Positions 15,688 through 25,004 of a stretch of 64,000 bases of DNA are shown here, in pieces. The DNA is taken from the NCBI RefSeq assembly GCF_007097145.1, contig NZ_VJVZ01000005.1:1-64000 (forward strand), read 5' to 3'. This stretch comes from Flavobacterium zepuense (GTDB lineage Bacteria > Bacteroidota > Bacteroidia > Flavobacteriales > Flavobacteriaceae). Position numbers and translations under genes: made by a program. Position 1 is the first letter of the stretch; each line of letters begins with the position of its first letter. Under the pieces are notes generated by a model. That model was not told the origin of the DNA. It ran no database searches and saw nothing but the letters and a program-made list of their open reading frames with translations.

Positions 15688-17173
15688 CCAGTGCTTTTTT
15701 ACTGATGCACAACAGCAGTAAAAACGTAATAAGGGCATTTACCACGATAAGCTCGTTATCAAAAACATAATCGCCAAATACTGCCGCCGAGTTAAGGCTT
15801 AGTGCCAACGTAAGCAATGGCGACGCTATGCACACAAATGGTACCAGCTTGTCGCGCACGCTGAGGTTTTTCATAAATAGCCCAAAGCAGTACAAGCCCA
15901 ATAGCGGCCCATACGTATATGATGCGATCCTGAAGATCATGGTTACTACCGATGCATCGTTAATGGCATTAAACACTATAATCACCAAAAACATAAGCAG
16001 CGAAAAGGATATGTGCACAAAGTGCCTTGTCCTTACGTTGTTGGTTTTAGCAAGGTTCTCGGCCTTATCCATGCCCAAAAAGTCCACACAAAATGATGTG
16101 GTAAGCGCTGTAAGGGCGCTATCGGTAGTGGCAAAGGTGGCTGCCGTTAACCCTAATAAAAATATTACAGCCGGCACTATGGTAAGGTGGTTAAACGCAA
16201 TCTCGGGGAAAAGCAGGTCGGTGCGGGGTTTGCCCATTTCGGTGGGTACCCCGATACCATTCTTGGCAGCATATATGTAGAGTAGTGCACCCACACCTAA
16301 GAAAAACAGGTTTATCACTACAAATATCCCTGTAAAGGTAAACATGTTCTTTTGGGCTTCGCCAATGTTCTTGCAACTCAGGTTTTTTTGCATCAAATCC
16401 TGGTCTAAGCCTACCATGGCAATGGTTACGAACATACCGCCAATAATTTGCTTCACAAAATGGAAGCGGCTGGTAACAAAATCATCAAAGAAAAATATTT
16501 TAGAGTAGTTGCTTTGCTTCACGGTTTCAAATGCCTGTGTAATATTCAGGTTCAGGCTGTCGCAAATAAAGTATATGGTAAAAAATACCGATGATACCAA
16601 AAAGAATGTTTGCAGCGTATCGGTAATGATGATGGTTTTTAGTCCGCCCTTATACGTGTACGCAAATATCAGCAACAGCGATATTAATACCGTGGCCCAA
16701 AACGGTACGGCAAAAGCATCAAAAACATAGCGCTGCAATACAATTACCACCAAATATAACCTGAAAGCCGACCCGATTGTACGGCTTATTAAAAATATCA
16801 TTGCCGATGTTTTGTAGCTGTAGTAGCCCAGCCGCCCCTCAATATAACTGTAAATAGAGGTTAGGTTTAAGCGGTAATACAGCGGCAGCAGCACCTTTGC
16901 AATTACAAGAAAACCAACGGCGTTACCCAGTATAAACTGGAAGTATTTAAACTGTTCCCCGTTAGGCGAACCCACCTCGCCGGGTACCGATATAAACGTT
17001 ACGCCACTTAGCGCAGTGCCTATCATACCAAAGGCAACCAGGTACCATTTAGAGTTTTTATTGGCTTTAAAAAAGGTATCATTGCTGCTGTCTTCTTTGC
17101 TTACAAGGCGCGATATTAATATCAGTATCCCAAAGTAAACAATTATTATAGCGAGTATGGTTAGCGGTTGCAT
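15662..17173 (-). CDS. Sodium:solute symporter (SSS family)
   Basis: A 503-residue inner-membrane transporter with about 13 transmembrane helices and the LeuT-type SSS fold. Useful marks are 'GTALSGVTFISVPGEVG' in helix 2, 'YSYIEGRLGY', 'YTYKGGLKTIIITDTLQ' (a family signature) and 'ATFATTDSALTALTTSF' in the helix carrying sodium-site residues. It couples sodium entry to uptake of a sugar, amino acid or similar solute; the substrate cannot be read from sequence. Its 3' end overlaps the convergent CoA-binding gene by 26 bp, so no separate terminator fits between them. Confidence 0.9.
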   Translation of the reverse strand: MQPLTILAIIIVYFGILILISRLVSKEDSSNDTFFKANKNSKWYLVAFGMIGTALSGVTFISVPGEVGSPNGEQFKYFQFILGNAVGFLVIAKVLLPLYYRLNLTSIYSYIEGRLGYYSYKTSAMIFLISRTIGSAFRLYLVVIVLQRYVFDAFAVPFWATVLISLLLIFAYTYKGGLKTIIITDTLQTFFLVSSVFFTIYFICDSLNLNITQAFETVKQSNYSKIFFFDDFVTSRFHFVKQIIGGMFVTIAMVGLDQDLMQKNLSCKNIGEAQKNMFTFTGIFVVINLFFLGVGALLYIYAAKNGIGVPTEMGKPRTDLLFPEIAFNHLTIVPAVIFLLGLTAATFATTDSALTALTTSFCVDFLGMDKAENLAKTNNVRTRHFVHISFSLLMFLVIIVFNAINDASVVTMIFRIASYTYGPLLGLYCFGLFMKNLSVRDKLVPFVCIASPLLTLALSLNSAAVFGDYVFDNELIVVNALITFLLLLCISKKALVSIGLPKA

Positions 17174-17282
17174 AGCGTTGTGTTTGTATTACAAAGCAAC
17201 TAAAATTTTTTTAAAATCCTACAGCTAATAAACTTTGTGTTGCAGCAGGGTATATGCCAATGCAAAATTGCCCTCTATTTTG

Positions 17283-17290
17283 TACCTTTG
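17283..17290 (+). promoter_or_regulatory. -7 promoter box of recR (TACCTTTG)
   Basis: Exact TAnnTTTG match only 7 bp before the recR start at 17298, which implies a very short or absent 5' leader. It argues against the in-frame upstream start at 17235. Confidence 0.5.
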
Positions 17291-17297
17291 CCCCACT

Positions 17298-17918
17298 ATG
17301 GAAATGTCTTCTAAACTACTGGAAAGGGCTGTGGCCGAAATTTCGCAACTGCCCGGTATTGGCAAGCGCACTGCCCTGCGGCTTATGCTGCATTTGCTTA
17401 AGCAGCCCGAGGAGCAAACACGCCTGTTGGCAGAGGCTTTGCACAAAATGCGCACCGATATTCAGTTTTGCGAACGCTGCCATAACATTGCTGATTCCGG
17501 CTTGTGCCAGATATGCGCCAATCATGCCCGCGATACCTCAATTATTTGTGTGGTAGAAGACATCCGCGATGTAATGGCTATAGAAAATACCAGCCTGTTT
17601 AAAGGGGTGTACCATGTTTTAGGGGGTAAGATATCGCCTATAGATGGGGTAGGGCCAAGCCAGCTTAACATACCTACACTAATAGAAAAGGTTAAGGCAG
17701 GCGGCGTTAAGGAGCTTATTTTTGCCCTGAGTTCTACTATGGAGGGCGACACTACGAACTTTTATATTTACAAGCAAATTAAGGAGTATGGCATTACAAC
17801 ATCGGCCATTGCGCGGGGTATTGCCGTGGGCGATGAGCTGGAGTTTGCCGATGAGGTTACCCTTGGCAGGAGTATTATACACCGTGTGCCGTTTGAAATT
17901 TCTATGAAGAATATGTAA
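17298..17918 (+). CDS. recR: Recombination mediator protein RecR
   Basis: A 206-residue DNA-repair protein that, with RecO (and RecF), loads RecA onto gaps coated with single-strand binding protein. Visible features are the helix-hairpin-helix '[15 protein letters not shown]', the C4 zinc finger (Cys58, Cys61, Cys70, Cys73: '[16 protein letters not shown]') and the Toprim domain ('[16 protein letters not shown]', '[17 protein letters not shown]'). The start at 17298 is chosen because family members begin at this point, and a longer start would place the promoter box inside the gene. It is transcribed away from the symporter and marks the left border of the polysaccharide locus. Confidence 0.96.
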   Translation: MEMSSKLLERAVAEISQLPGIGKRTALRLMLHLLKQPEEQTRLLAEALHKMRTDIQFCERCHNIADSGLCQICANHARDTSIICVVEDIRDVMAIENTSLFKGVYHVLGGKISPIDGVGPSQLNIPTLIEKVKAGGVKELIFALSSTMEGDTTNFYIYKQIKEYGITTSAIARGIAVGDELEFADEVTLGRSIIHRVPFEISMKNM

Positions 17919-18082
17919 GCGCAGGCTTACAGTAATTAACACATATTTAACGGGTTTTTTAATGAAAAAACTCTCAGATTTGCGTTTTTTTGCAAATCAA
18001 TAAAAACACTATTTGTTGGCTGAAATATCAATAAAAGATGCCTGCAAATTATTAAATCATCCTCGGTTACAATTATAGTATA

Positions 18083-18090
18083 TATATTTG
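18083..18090 (+). promoter_or_regulatory. -7 promoter box at the head of the polysaccharide locus (TATATTTG)
   Basis: Exact TAnnTTTG match, 47 bp before the first gene of the locus at 18138. It may start a long transcript. The 219-bp gap after recR also holds a GATTTGC/GCAAATC inverted pair (17977-17998) of unclear meaning. Confidence 0.55.
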
Positions 18091-18137
18091 CAACTTAACC
18101 AGATAGCAAAAAATCGAGAAAAAATCAGCAATTACCA

Positions 18138-19139
18138 ATGCAAACAACCCAACATGCTAAGATTCTTATAACCGGAGGTGCGGGGTTTATTGGCTCTAAT
18201 TTGTGTGATTTTTTCCTGTCTGAAGGCCATGAGGTAGTATGCCTGGATAACTTCGCTACCGGTCATAAAAAAAACATACAGCATCATTTTGATAACCCTT
18301 TATTTACTTTGATAGAAGGGGATATCCGTAACCTGGCCGACTGCCAAAAAGCAGTACAGGGCGTTGATTATGTGCTGCACCAGGCGGCGTTAGGATCGGT
18401 ACCGCGGTCTATAAAAGATCCTATTACCACTAACGATGTTAATGTGGGAGGCTTTTTAAACATGCTTACTGCCGCGCGCGATGCTAATGTTAAGCGCTTT
18501 GTATACGCCGCGAGTTCGTCTACTTATGGCGACTCGGAATTGCTCCCTAAAACCGAAGATGTTATTGGTAAGCCGTTATCGCCATACGCTATTACAAAAT
18601 ATGTAAACGAGCTGTATGCCGATATCTTTAGCCGTACCTACGGTTTGCAAACCGTCGGGCTGCGTTATTTTAATGTATTTGGCCGCAGGCAGGACCCCAA
18701 CGGGGCGTATGCTGCCGTTATCCCGAAATTTGTAATGCAGTTAATGGCACACGACAGCCCAGTTATTAATGGCGACGGCAACCACTCAAGAGACTTTACT
18801 TATATAGACAATGTAGTGCAAATGAACAACCTTGCGCTGTCTACCCAAAATATAAATGCAGTTAATACTGTGTATAACACCGCATTTGGCGAACGCACCA
18901 CGCTAAATGAAATGGTAAACTATTTAAAAGAATTCCTTTCGGATTACGACCCTGACATTGCAAAAGTTGCCATTGTGTACGGGCCTAACCGCGAAGGCGA
19001 TATACCACACTCATTAGCCAGTATAAATAAGGCTAAGAGCCTGCTGGGCTATGCTCCGGCGTTTTCTATGGGGCAGGGGCTTAAAGAGGCCGTTGCATGG
19101 TATTGGGAAAATTTAAAACCCGTTGGTGCACACAAATAG
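18138..19139 (+). CDS. UDP-N-acetylglucosamine 4-epimerase-like SDR (WbpP/TviC type)
   Basis: A 333-residue extended short-chain dehydrogenase: NAD-binding '[11 protein letters not shown]' (residues 11-21), '[15 protein letters not shown]' and the catalytic 'SSSTYGD...SPYAITKY' Tyr-Lys pair. 'ALGSVPRSI' and '[20 protein letters not shown]' are characteristic of WbpP/TviC epimerases that convert UDP-GlcNAc (or its uronate) to the galacto form. The next gene, 1 bp after its stop, is a TviB/WbpO-like dehydrogenase, the usual partner. Together they should supply UDP-N-acetylgalactosaminuronate (Vi/O6-antigen-type precursor). Substrate preference is inferred from family and context. Confidence 0.88.
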   Translation: MQTTQHAKILITGGAGFIGSNLCDFFLSEGHEVVCLDNFATGHKKNIQHHFDNPLFTLIEGDIRNLADCQKAVQGVDYVLHQAALGSVPRSIKDPITTNDVNVGGFLNMLTAARDANVKRFVYAASSSTYGDSELLPKTEDVIGKPLSPYAITKYVNELYADIFSRTYGLQTVGLRYFNVFGRRQDPNGAYAAVIPKFVMQLMAHDSPVINGDGNHSRDFTYIDNVVQMNNLALSTQNINAVNTVYNTAFGERTTLNEMVNYLKEFLSDYDPDIAKVAIVYGPNREGDIPHSLASINKAKSLLGYAPAFSMGQGLKEAVAWYWENLKPVGAHK

Positions 19140-19140
19140 A

Positions 19141-20409
19141 ATGAAGATAGCAATTATAGGATTAGGCTATGTAGGTTTGCCCCTTGCCGTTTTAATGGCA
19201 AAAAAGTACCCTGTTATAGGCTTTGATATTAAACAAAACCGCATTGCCGAACTTAACAACGGCGAAGATTTTACAAAAGAGATTGAAAGTGCCGAACTTA
19301 AGGAGGTTTTAAGCAGCTATACAACCGGTAACGGCCTGCTTTGCACTAACGACCCTGAGGCTCTTAAAGATTGCAATTATTACATAGTTACCGTGCCTAC
19401 CCCTGTAGATAAAAACAACCGACCTAACTTAACCGCTTTGCACCGTGCAAGCGAGGTAGTAGGCAAATCGCTTAAAAAAGGCGATATTGTAATTTATGAG
19501 TCTACGGTGTACCCGGGGGTTACTGAAGATGAATGCGTACCGGTTTTAGAGCGTGTGAGCGGGCTAAAATTTAACGTTGATTTCTTTGCAGGCTATTCGC
19601 CGGAGAGGATCAATCCGGGGGACAAGCTTCATACGGTGGAGAAGATTACCAAAGTAACATCAGGCTCAACGCCGGAGGCGGCTGTTAAAGTAGATGACCT
19701 TTACAAATCGGTAATAACGGCGGGCACGCACATGGCGCCTTCTATTAAAGTGGCCGAAGCAGCCAAGGTTATAGAGAATTCCCAGCGCGATATCAACATT
19801 GCGTTTGTAAACGAGCTTTCTAAAATATTTAACCTGCTGGATATTAATACTACCGATGTGCTTGAGGCTGCGGGTACAAAATGGAATTTCTTACCCTTTA
19901 AGCCGGGGCTTGTAGGCGGGCATTGCATAGGGGTAGACCCGTATTACCTTGCACAAAAGGCACAGGAGGCCGGCTATCACCCGGAAATTATCCTTGCAGG
20001 CCGCAGGCTAAACGACAGCATGGGCGATTATGTAGCCTCTCAGGTTGTAAAACTTATGATAAAGAGTGGGGTTGTAGTAAACGGTGCGCAGCTGCTTATG
20101 CTGGGCATTACGTTTAAAGAAAATTGCCCCGATGTGCGCAATACTAAAATTGTAGATGTTATAAAAGCACTTAACGATTATGGTATTAAGGTAGTAATAT
20201 ACGACCCGTGGGCCAATCCGGAAGAGGTAGCGCACGAATACCGCCTGGAAACCACCAATAAGGTACCTGCCGATACATTTGACGGGATTATACTGGGGGT
20301 GGCACACAACGAATTTTTAGAGATGGATTTAAGCCTTCTTCAAAAAGAAAAAAGCATAATATACGATGTTAAAGGAGTTTTGGGCAGTAAAGCACAGGGC
20401 AGGCTTTAA
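19141..20409 (+). CDS. Nucleotide-sugar dehydrogenase (TviB/WbpO-like)
   Basis: A 422-residue UDP-sugar 6-dehydrogenase that oxidises C6 of a UDP-HexNAc to the uronate by two NAD-dependent steps. It shows the Rossmann '[13 protein letters not shown]', '[17 protein letters not shown]', '[19 protein letters not shown]' and the catalytic Cys262 in '[12 protein letters not shown]'. These are the signatures of the WbpO/TviB (UDP-GalNAc/GlcNAc) group rather than of UDP-glucose dehydrogenase. The ATG at 19141 is chosen because the Rossmann strand follows at once; an ATG at 19123 would overlap the preceding gene. It pairs with the upstream epimerase. Confidence 0.92.
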   Translation: MKIAIIGLGYVGLPLAVLMAKKYPVIGFDIKQNRIAELNNGEDFTKEIESAELKEVLSSYTTGNGLLCTNDPEALKDCNYYIVTVPTPVDKNNRPNLTALHRASEVVGKSLKKGDIVIYESTVYPGVTEDECVPVLERVSGLKFNVDFFAGYSPERINPGDKLHTVEKITKVTSGSTPEAAVKVDDLYKSVITAGTHMAPSIKVAEAAKVIENSQRDINIAFVNELSKIFNLLDINTTDVLEAAGTKWNFLPFKPGLVGGHCIGVDPYYLAQKAQEAGYHPEIILAGRRLNDSMGDYVASQVVKLMIKSGVVVNGAQLLMLGITFKENCPDVRNTKIVDVIKALNDYGIKVVIYDPWANPEEVAHEYRLETTNKVPADTFDGIILGVAHNEFLEMDLSLLQKEKSIIYDVKGVLGSKAQGRL

Positions 20410-20426
20410 CAATAAAGAAAAAACTG

Positions 20427-20434
20427 TAAGTTTG
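20427..20434 (+). promoter_or_regulatory. Internal -7 promoter box before ugd (TAAGTTTG)
   Basis: Exact TAnnTTTG match, 50 bp before the start at 20485, with TTTAAC 18 bp upstream in the -33 zone. It suggests that UDP-glucose dehydrogenase can be expressed separately from the two genes before it. Confidence 0.5.
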
Positions 20435-20484
20435 CATTTCATTAACCTAAATTATTAGAACAATAAACAATTATAAGTAAAAAA

Positions 20485-21879
20485 ATGAGTAAGATAACTA
20501 ATATTTGCTGTATCGGGGCAGGGTATGTTGGAGGCCCTACAATGGCTGTAATCGCAGCTAAATGTCCTCACATTAAAGTTACTATTGTTGATTTAAATGT
20601 AGCGCGTATTGCTGCATGGAACGACGAGAACTTAGATAACCTTCCTGTTTACGAGCCGGGTCTTGATAAAATTGTAGGCGAAGCAAGAGGCCGTAACTTA
20701 TTTTTTACTACTGAGGTTGAAAAGGCTATAGATGAAGCCCAGATGATATTCATATCGGTTAACACGCCTACTAAAACATACGGTTTAGGTAAAGGTAAGG
20801 CAGCTGACTTAAAATATATTGAGCTATGCGCAAGGCAAATTGCTGCAGTAGCTAAAGATGATAAAATTGTTGTAGAGAAATCTACACTTCCTGTACGTAC
20901 GGCAGAGGCAGTAAGGAGTATATTGGATAATACCGGTAACGGCGTTAAATTCCAGATACTTTCTAACCCTGAGTTCCTTGCCGAAGGTACTGCTATGGAA
21001 GACCTACTGGCTCCGGACAGGGTACTTATTGGTGGTGATACAGATCCTGAAGGTGTTGCAGCTATCGATGCTCTTGTAGAGGTGTATGCTAACTGGATCC
21101 CTAAAGAAAGGATACTTACTACCAATGTATGGTCGTCTGAGCTTTCTAAGCTTACGGCTAACGCATTCCTTGCACAAAGGGTATCGTCTATCAACGCAAT
21201 GAGCGAGCTTTGTGAGAAAACAGGCGCTGATGTTAGCGAAGTTGCCCGTGCTATTGGTATGGACAGCCGTATTGGCCCTAAATTCCTTAAAGCATCGGTA
21301 GGTTTTGGTGGCTCATGCTTCCAAAAAGATATCCTAAATCTTGTTTACATTGCTAAATCATACGGCCTTGATGAGGTTGCAGATTACTGGGAGCAGGTAA
21401 TTATAATGAACGACCACCAAAAAAGAAGGTTTGCCTCTAACATGGTTAAAACCCTTTACAACACGGTATCGGGCAAAAAACTTGCTTTCCTGGGCTGGGC
21501 ATTCAAAAAAGACACTAACGATACAAGGGAGTCAGCCGCTATTTATGTAGCCGATGATCTACTATATGAGCAGGCTGGTATTGCGGTTTACGACCCTAAG
21601 GTTGAAGAAGAGCAAATATTGGCCGACCTTAATTACCTTGGTACAAGATCTAAAGAAGAGAATGCTAAAGGTGTTACTACATTTAGCGATCCTTATGATG
21701 CTTGTAAAGATGCACATGCTATTGCGGTATTAACCGAGTGGGATGAGTTTAAAGGTTACGACTGGCAGCGTATTTATGACAATATGAAAAAACCTGCGTT
21801 TGTTTTTGACGGCAGGAACGTGTTAGACGGGGAGTACTTAAAATCTATCGGTTTTGTATTCCAGACTATAGGTAAATAA
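20485..21879 (+). CDS. ugd: UDP-glucose 6-dehydrogenase, animal/plant-like type
   Basis: Oxidises UDP-glucose to UDP-glucuronate in the cytoplasm. The 464-residue length and motifs match the long eukaryotic-type UGDH class: '[16 protein letters not shown]', '[22 protein letters not shown]', '[11 protein letters not shown]', '[15 protein letters not shown]' and the catalytic Cys278 in '[11 protein letters not shown]' (Cys276 in the human enzyme). UDP-glucuronate can be used directly or converted by the decarboxylase at 46456-47406 into UDP-xylose. Codon choice looks more biased (many CTT, ACT, GCT) than in the flanking genes, consistent with higher expression, and it has its own promoter box. 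Confidence 0.95.
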   Translation: MSKITNICCIGAGYVGGPTMAVIAAKCPHIKVTIVDLNVARIAAWNDENLDNLPVYEPGLDKIVGEARGRNLFFTTEVEKAIDEAQMIFISVNTPTKTYGLGKGKAADLKYIELCARQIAAVAKDDKIVVEKSTLPVRTAEAVRSILDNTGNGVKFQILSNPEFLAEGTAMEDLLAPDRVLIGGDTDPEGVAAIDALVEVYANWIPKERILTTNVWSSELSKLTANAFLAQRVSSINAMSELCEKTGADVSEVARAIGMDSRIGPKFLKASVGFGGSCFQKDILNLVYIAKSYGLDEVADYWEQVIIMNDHQKRRFASNMVKTLYNTVSGKKLAFLGWAFKKDTNDTRESAAIYVADDLLYEQAGIAVYDPKVEEEQILADLNYLGTRSKEENAKGVTTFSDPYDACKDAHAIAVLTEWDEFKGYDWQRIYDNMKKPAFVFDGRNVLDGEYLKSIGFVFQTIGK

Positions 21880-21902
21880 TTGTTGTATAGCAAAAAGCTT
21901 AA

Positions 21903-22964
21903 ATGAAGAAGATACTTATTACGGGAGGCGCCGGTTTTATAGGCTCTCATGTGGTGCGCAGGTTTGTAACCCGTTACCCGGAGTATGCCATTTATAACCT
22001 GGATGCTCTTACGTATGCCGGAAATTTAGAGAACATTAAAGATATTGAGGATAACAAGAACTACGTTTTTGTTAAAGGCGATATTACCGATAAGGAGTTT
22101 GTAGACAGCCTTTTTTACGAACATAAGTTTGAAGGCGTTATTCACCTGGCGGCAGAATCGCACGTAGACAGGTCGATTACCGATCCGCTTGCGTTTGTAA
22201 AAACCAACGTGATAGGTACCATGAACCTGCTTAATGCCTTTAAGGCTGTTTGGCAGGACAATTGGGAAGGCAAACGCTTTTACCATGTAAGTACCGATGA
22301 GGTGTATGGCACGCTTGGCGCAGAAGGCCTGTTTACAGAGACAACGCCATATTCGCCTAACTCGCCATATTCGGCATCTAAGGCGTCGTCAGATCATTTT
22401 GTGCGTGCTTATGGCGAAACCTATGGCATGCCGTATGTGCTTACCAATTGTTCTAACAATTACGGTCCGTATCATTTTCCGGAAAAGCTTATCCCGCTTT
22501 TCATCAATAACATTATAGAGAAAAAGCCGTTGCCGGTTTACGGCGACGGCAAATATACCCGCGACTGGCTTTTTGTTAAAGACCATGCCGCAGCAATAGA
22601 TTTGGCATACCATAAAGGTGTTAACCACGAAACCTATAACATAGGTGGCTTTAACGAGTGGCAAAATATAGATCTTATTAAACTGCTGTGCAGTATTTTA
22701 GATGCCAAACTGGGCAGGGAACAGGGTGAGAACCAAAAGCTTATTACCTATGTAAAAGACCGCCCGGGGCACGATTTGCGCTATGCTATAGATGCATCTA
22801 AAATAAATACCGAGCTGGGGTGGAAACCATCGGTTACTTTTGAAGAAGGCCTTGAGCAAACGGTGGATTGGTTTTTAAACAATACCGACTGGCTTAAAAG
22901 TGTAACATCGGGTGCATACATGAAATATTACGACGAACAATATTCTGAAAGGGGTACTAACTAA
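21903..22964 (+). CDS. rfbB: dTDP-glucose 4,6-dehydratase
   Basis: Converts dTDP-glucose to dTDP-4-keto-6-deoxyglucose. The 353-residue extended SDR has '[16 protein letters not shown]', 'HLAAESHVDRSI', the dehydratase-specific 'VSTDEVYGTLG' (Asp-Glu pair) and the catalytic 'SPYSASKASSDH'. 'NNYGPYHFPEKLIPL' is also diagnostic of RmlB. It is followed 12 bp later by rfbA, the enzyme before it in the pathway. The usual rfbC and rfbD genes that complete dTDP-rhamnose are not in this window. Confidence 0.96.
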   Translation: MKKILITGGAGFIGSHVVRRFVTRYPEYAIYNLDALTYAGNLENIKDIEDNKNYVFVKGDITDKEFVDSLFYEHKFEGVIHLAAESHVDRSITDPLAFVKTNVIGTMNLLNAFKAVWQDNWEGKRFYHVSTDEVYGTLGAEGLFTETTPYSPNSPYSASKASSDHFVRAYGETYGMPYVLTNCSNNYGPYHFPEKLIPLFINNIIEKKPLPVYGDGKYTRDWLFVKDHAAAIDLAYHKGVNHETYNIGGFNEWQNIDLIKLLCSILDAKLGREQGENQKLITYVKDRPGHDLRYAIDASKINTELGWKPSVTFEEGLEQTVDWFLNNTDWLKSVTSGAYMKYYDEQYSERGTN

Positions 22965-22976
22965 TATGCAGCAGTA

Positions 22977-23840
22977 ATGAAAGGAATAATTTTGGCCGGA
23001 GGTTCAGGAACCAGGCTTCATCCGTTAACGTTGTCTGTAAGCAAGCAGTTAATGCCCATTTACGATAAGCCCATGATCTATTACCCGTTGTCTACCTTAA
23101 TGATGGCAGGCATACGCGAGATTCTGATCATCTCCACACCAAAAGACCTTCCGCTGTTTCGCGACCTTTTGGGCGATGGTAAAAAATACGGCTGCCGTTT
23201 TGAGTACGCCGTTCAGGCGCTGCCCAATGGCCTTGCCGAAGCTTTTGTAATTGGGGCTGATTTTATTGGTAACGATAAAGTGGCGCTTATACTGGGCGAT
23301 AATATCTTTTACGGTTCCGGCCTTGCAAAACTGCTGCAATCTAACAATGACCCTGAGGGTGGCGTTATTTATGCCTACCACGTGCACGACCCTGAACGTT
23401 ATGGTGTAGTGGAGTTTGATGCCGATGGCAAAGCAGTTTCTATTGAAGAGAAGCCGGAGAAGCCAAAATCTAATTATGCAGTACCGGGCATTTATTTTTA
23501 CGACAATAATGTGGTGGAAATTGCCAAAAACATTAAGCCAAGCCATAGGGGCGAACTGGAAATTACCGATGTAAACAAGTTTTACCTTGAAAAAGGAAAA
23601 CTAAAGGTAAGCATCCTGGATCGTGGCACCGCATGGCTGGATACAGGCACGTTTCAGAGCCTTATGCAGGCCTCACAGTTCGTAGAGGTTATAGAGGAGC
23701 GCCAGGGCCTTAAAATAGGCGCTATAGAAGGCGTTGCTTATGAAATGGGCTATATTAATGAGTCGGAATTCAGGAATTTATGCGAGCCGTTGTTAAAAAG
23801 TGGCTATGGTGTAAAACTGCTTTCGCTTATTAATACCTAA
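22977..23840 (+). CDS. rfbA: Glucose-1-phosphate thymidylyltransferase
   Basis: Makes dTDP-glucose from glucose-1-phosphate and dTTP. 287 residues, the normal RmlA length, with '[38 protein letters not shown]' features (nucleotide loop and Lys), '[11 protein letters not shown]', '[20 protein letters not shown]' and 'GTAWLDTGT'. It supplies the substrate of the preceding rfbB. A weak 8-bp inverted pair (TGTAAAAA / TTTTTACA, 23844-23878) follows the stop and might slow transcription before manC. Confidence 0.96.
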   Translation: MKGIILAGGSGTRLHPLTLSVSKQLMPIYDKPMIYYPLSTLMMAGIREILIISTPKDLPLFRDLLGDGKKYGCRFEYAVQALPNGLAEAFVIGADFIGNDKVALILGDNIFYGSGLAKLLQSNNDPEGGVIYAYHVHDPERYGVVEFDADGKAVSIEEKPEKPKSNYAVPGIYFYDNNVVEIAKNIKPSHRGELEITDVNKFYLEKGKLKVSILDRGTAWLDTGTFQSLMQASQFVEVIEERQGLKIGAIEGVAYEMGYINESEFRNLCEPLLKSGYGVKLLSLINT

Positions 23841-23949
23841 TGTTGTAAAAACATTAAATTAATACTAAAATTTTTACAGCTAAGCGATAAATTAATACCT
23901 TGCGGCTGTTAAAATTTACAAGATAATACTACTAAAAAACTAAATTAAA

Positions 23950-24948
23950 ATGAGCAAAGTTACTCACGTTATATTAACCGGAGGTGTTGGAAGCCGTTTA
24001 TGGCCATTATCAAGAAAAAGCAGGCCAAAACAGTACCTGCCTATTTTTGGGGGGAAATCCCTTTTTGAAATGACCGTAGACAGGAACGATACCTTTGCCG
24101 ATAATGTAATTGTAGTGGGTAGCAAGGATAATTGCCATTTAAGCAGGGAAGTTTTAGAGAAATGTAATGTTGAGTATCTTGATGTGGTAGAGGCTGTACC
24201 TAGGAACACCGCTGCCGCAATTGCTTTTGCAGCATTTGCATCAGACCCGGAAGATATTTTGATCATTACACCATCTGACCATATTATAGAAAATCCGGAA
24301 GCTTATAAGCAGGCTATTGAAGAGGCTGTTGAAAAGGCAGGCCAAAACTTTATTGTAACCTTTGGTGTACACCCAACCAAGCCGGAGACAGGCTATGGTT
24401 ACATAGAGCACAAAGGCGATGAGGTAGTATCGTTTAGGGAAAAACCTAACCAGGTAACGGCACAGGAATTTATAGACCGTGGCACGTTTTTATGGAACAG
24501 TGGTATGTTTTGCTTTAAGGCAAGCGTATTGCTGGAAGAATTAAAAGAATACCAGCCTGCGGTGTACGAAAAATCGCTTATTGCATGGCAAAACGCTAAC
24601 AATGGCAGGCTTGATGAAGCTCTTTCTATGGATATCCCTTCTATAAGTATTGACTATGCGGTAATGGAGCGAAGCAAAAAAATCAAAGTGGTACCGGCTA
24701 TTTTCAGGTGGTCCGATCTTGGTTCTTTTGACTCTGTTTACGATTACTTAAAGAAAATGGGCCACCAGGTAGATGAGTTTGGCAACATGGTTATAGGTAC
24801 AGATAATTATACTGCGTTTCTTGGCTTAGAAAATACTATTTTTGTACATACGCACAATGCTAACCTGATTTTGCACAAAGAGCATTCTCAGGAAGTTAAA
24901 AATGTATACGGCCAGCTGGAAAAAGCCAACTCTGATTTGCTTAACTAA
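23950..24948 (+). CDS. manC: Mannose-1-phosphate guanylyltransferase
   Basis: Makes GDP-mannose from mannose-1-phosphate and GTP. The 332-residue protein carries the nucleotidyltransferase signature 'LTGGVGSRLWPLSRKSRPKQYLP' in two parts, 'ITPSDHIIEN', 'GYGYIEH', 'FLWNSGMF' and 'FRWSDLGSFDSV'. The C-terminal phosphomannose isomerase domain of the bifunctional ManC/AlgA enzymes is absent, so isomerisation must be done elsewhere. The product feeds gmd and fcl at 28-30 kb to make GDP-fucose, and may also be used directly for mannose. Confidence 0.93.
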   Translation: MSKVTHVILTGGVGSRLWPLSRKSRPKQYLPIFGGKSLFEMTVDRNDTFADNVIVVGSKDNCHLSREVLEKCNVEYLDVVEAVPRNTAAAIAFAAFASDPEDILIITPSDHIIENPEAYKQAIEEAVEKAGQNFIVTFGVHPTKPETGYGYIEHKGDEVVSFREKPNQVTAQEFIDRGTFLWNSGMFCFKASVLLEELKEYQPAVYEKSLIAWQNANNGRLDEALSMDIPSISIDYAVMERSKKIKVVPAIFRWSDLGSFDSVYDYLKKMGHQVDEFGNMVIGTDNYTAFLGLENTIFVHTHNANLILHKEHSQEVKNVYGQLEKANSDLLN

Positions 24949-25004
24949 GCTTGTTTAGCATTGCGGTATAAAAGCCGGGCACTAACAAACACTATAGTCA
25001 TTAA

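Noticed and set aside
17977..17998. GATTTGC/GCAAATC inverted repeat after recR
   Set aside because: The 7-bp stem has a T-rich loop but no T tract after it, so I do not call it a terminator; an operator cannot be excluded.
20649..21194. 181-codon minus-strand open frame opposite ugd
   Set aside because: It lies wholly inside the highly conserved UDP-glucose dehydrogenase gene and its translation is low-complexity Ser/Ala/Leu, as expected for an antisense shadow.
23844..23878. TGTAAAAA/TTTTTACA inverted pair between rfbA and manC
   Set aside because: Entirely A/T-rich stem with a 19-nt loop, so expected to be unstable; noted only as a weak possibility of attenuation.
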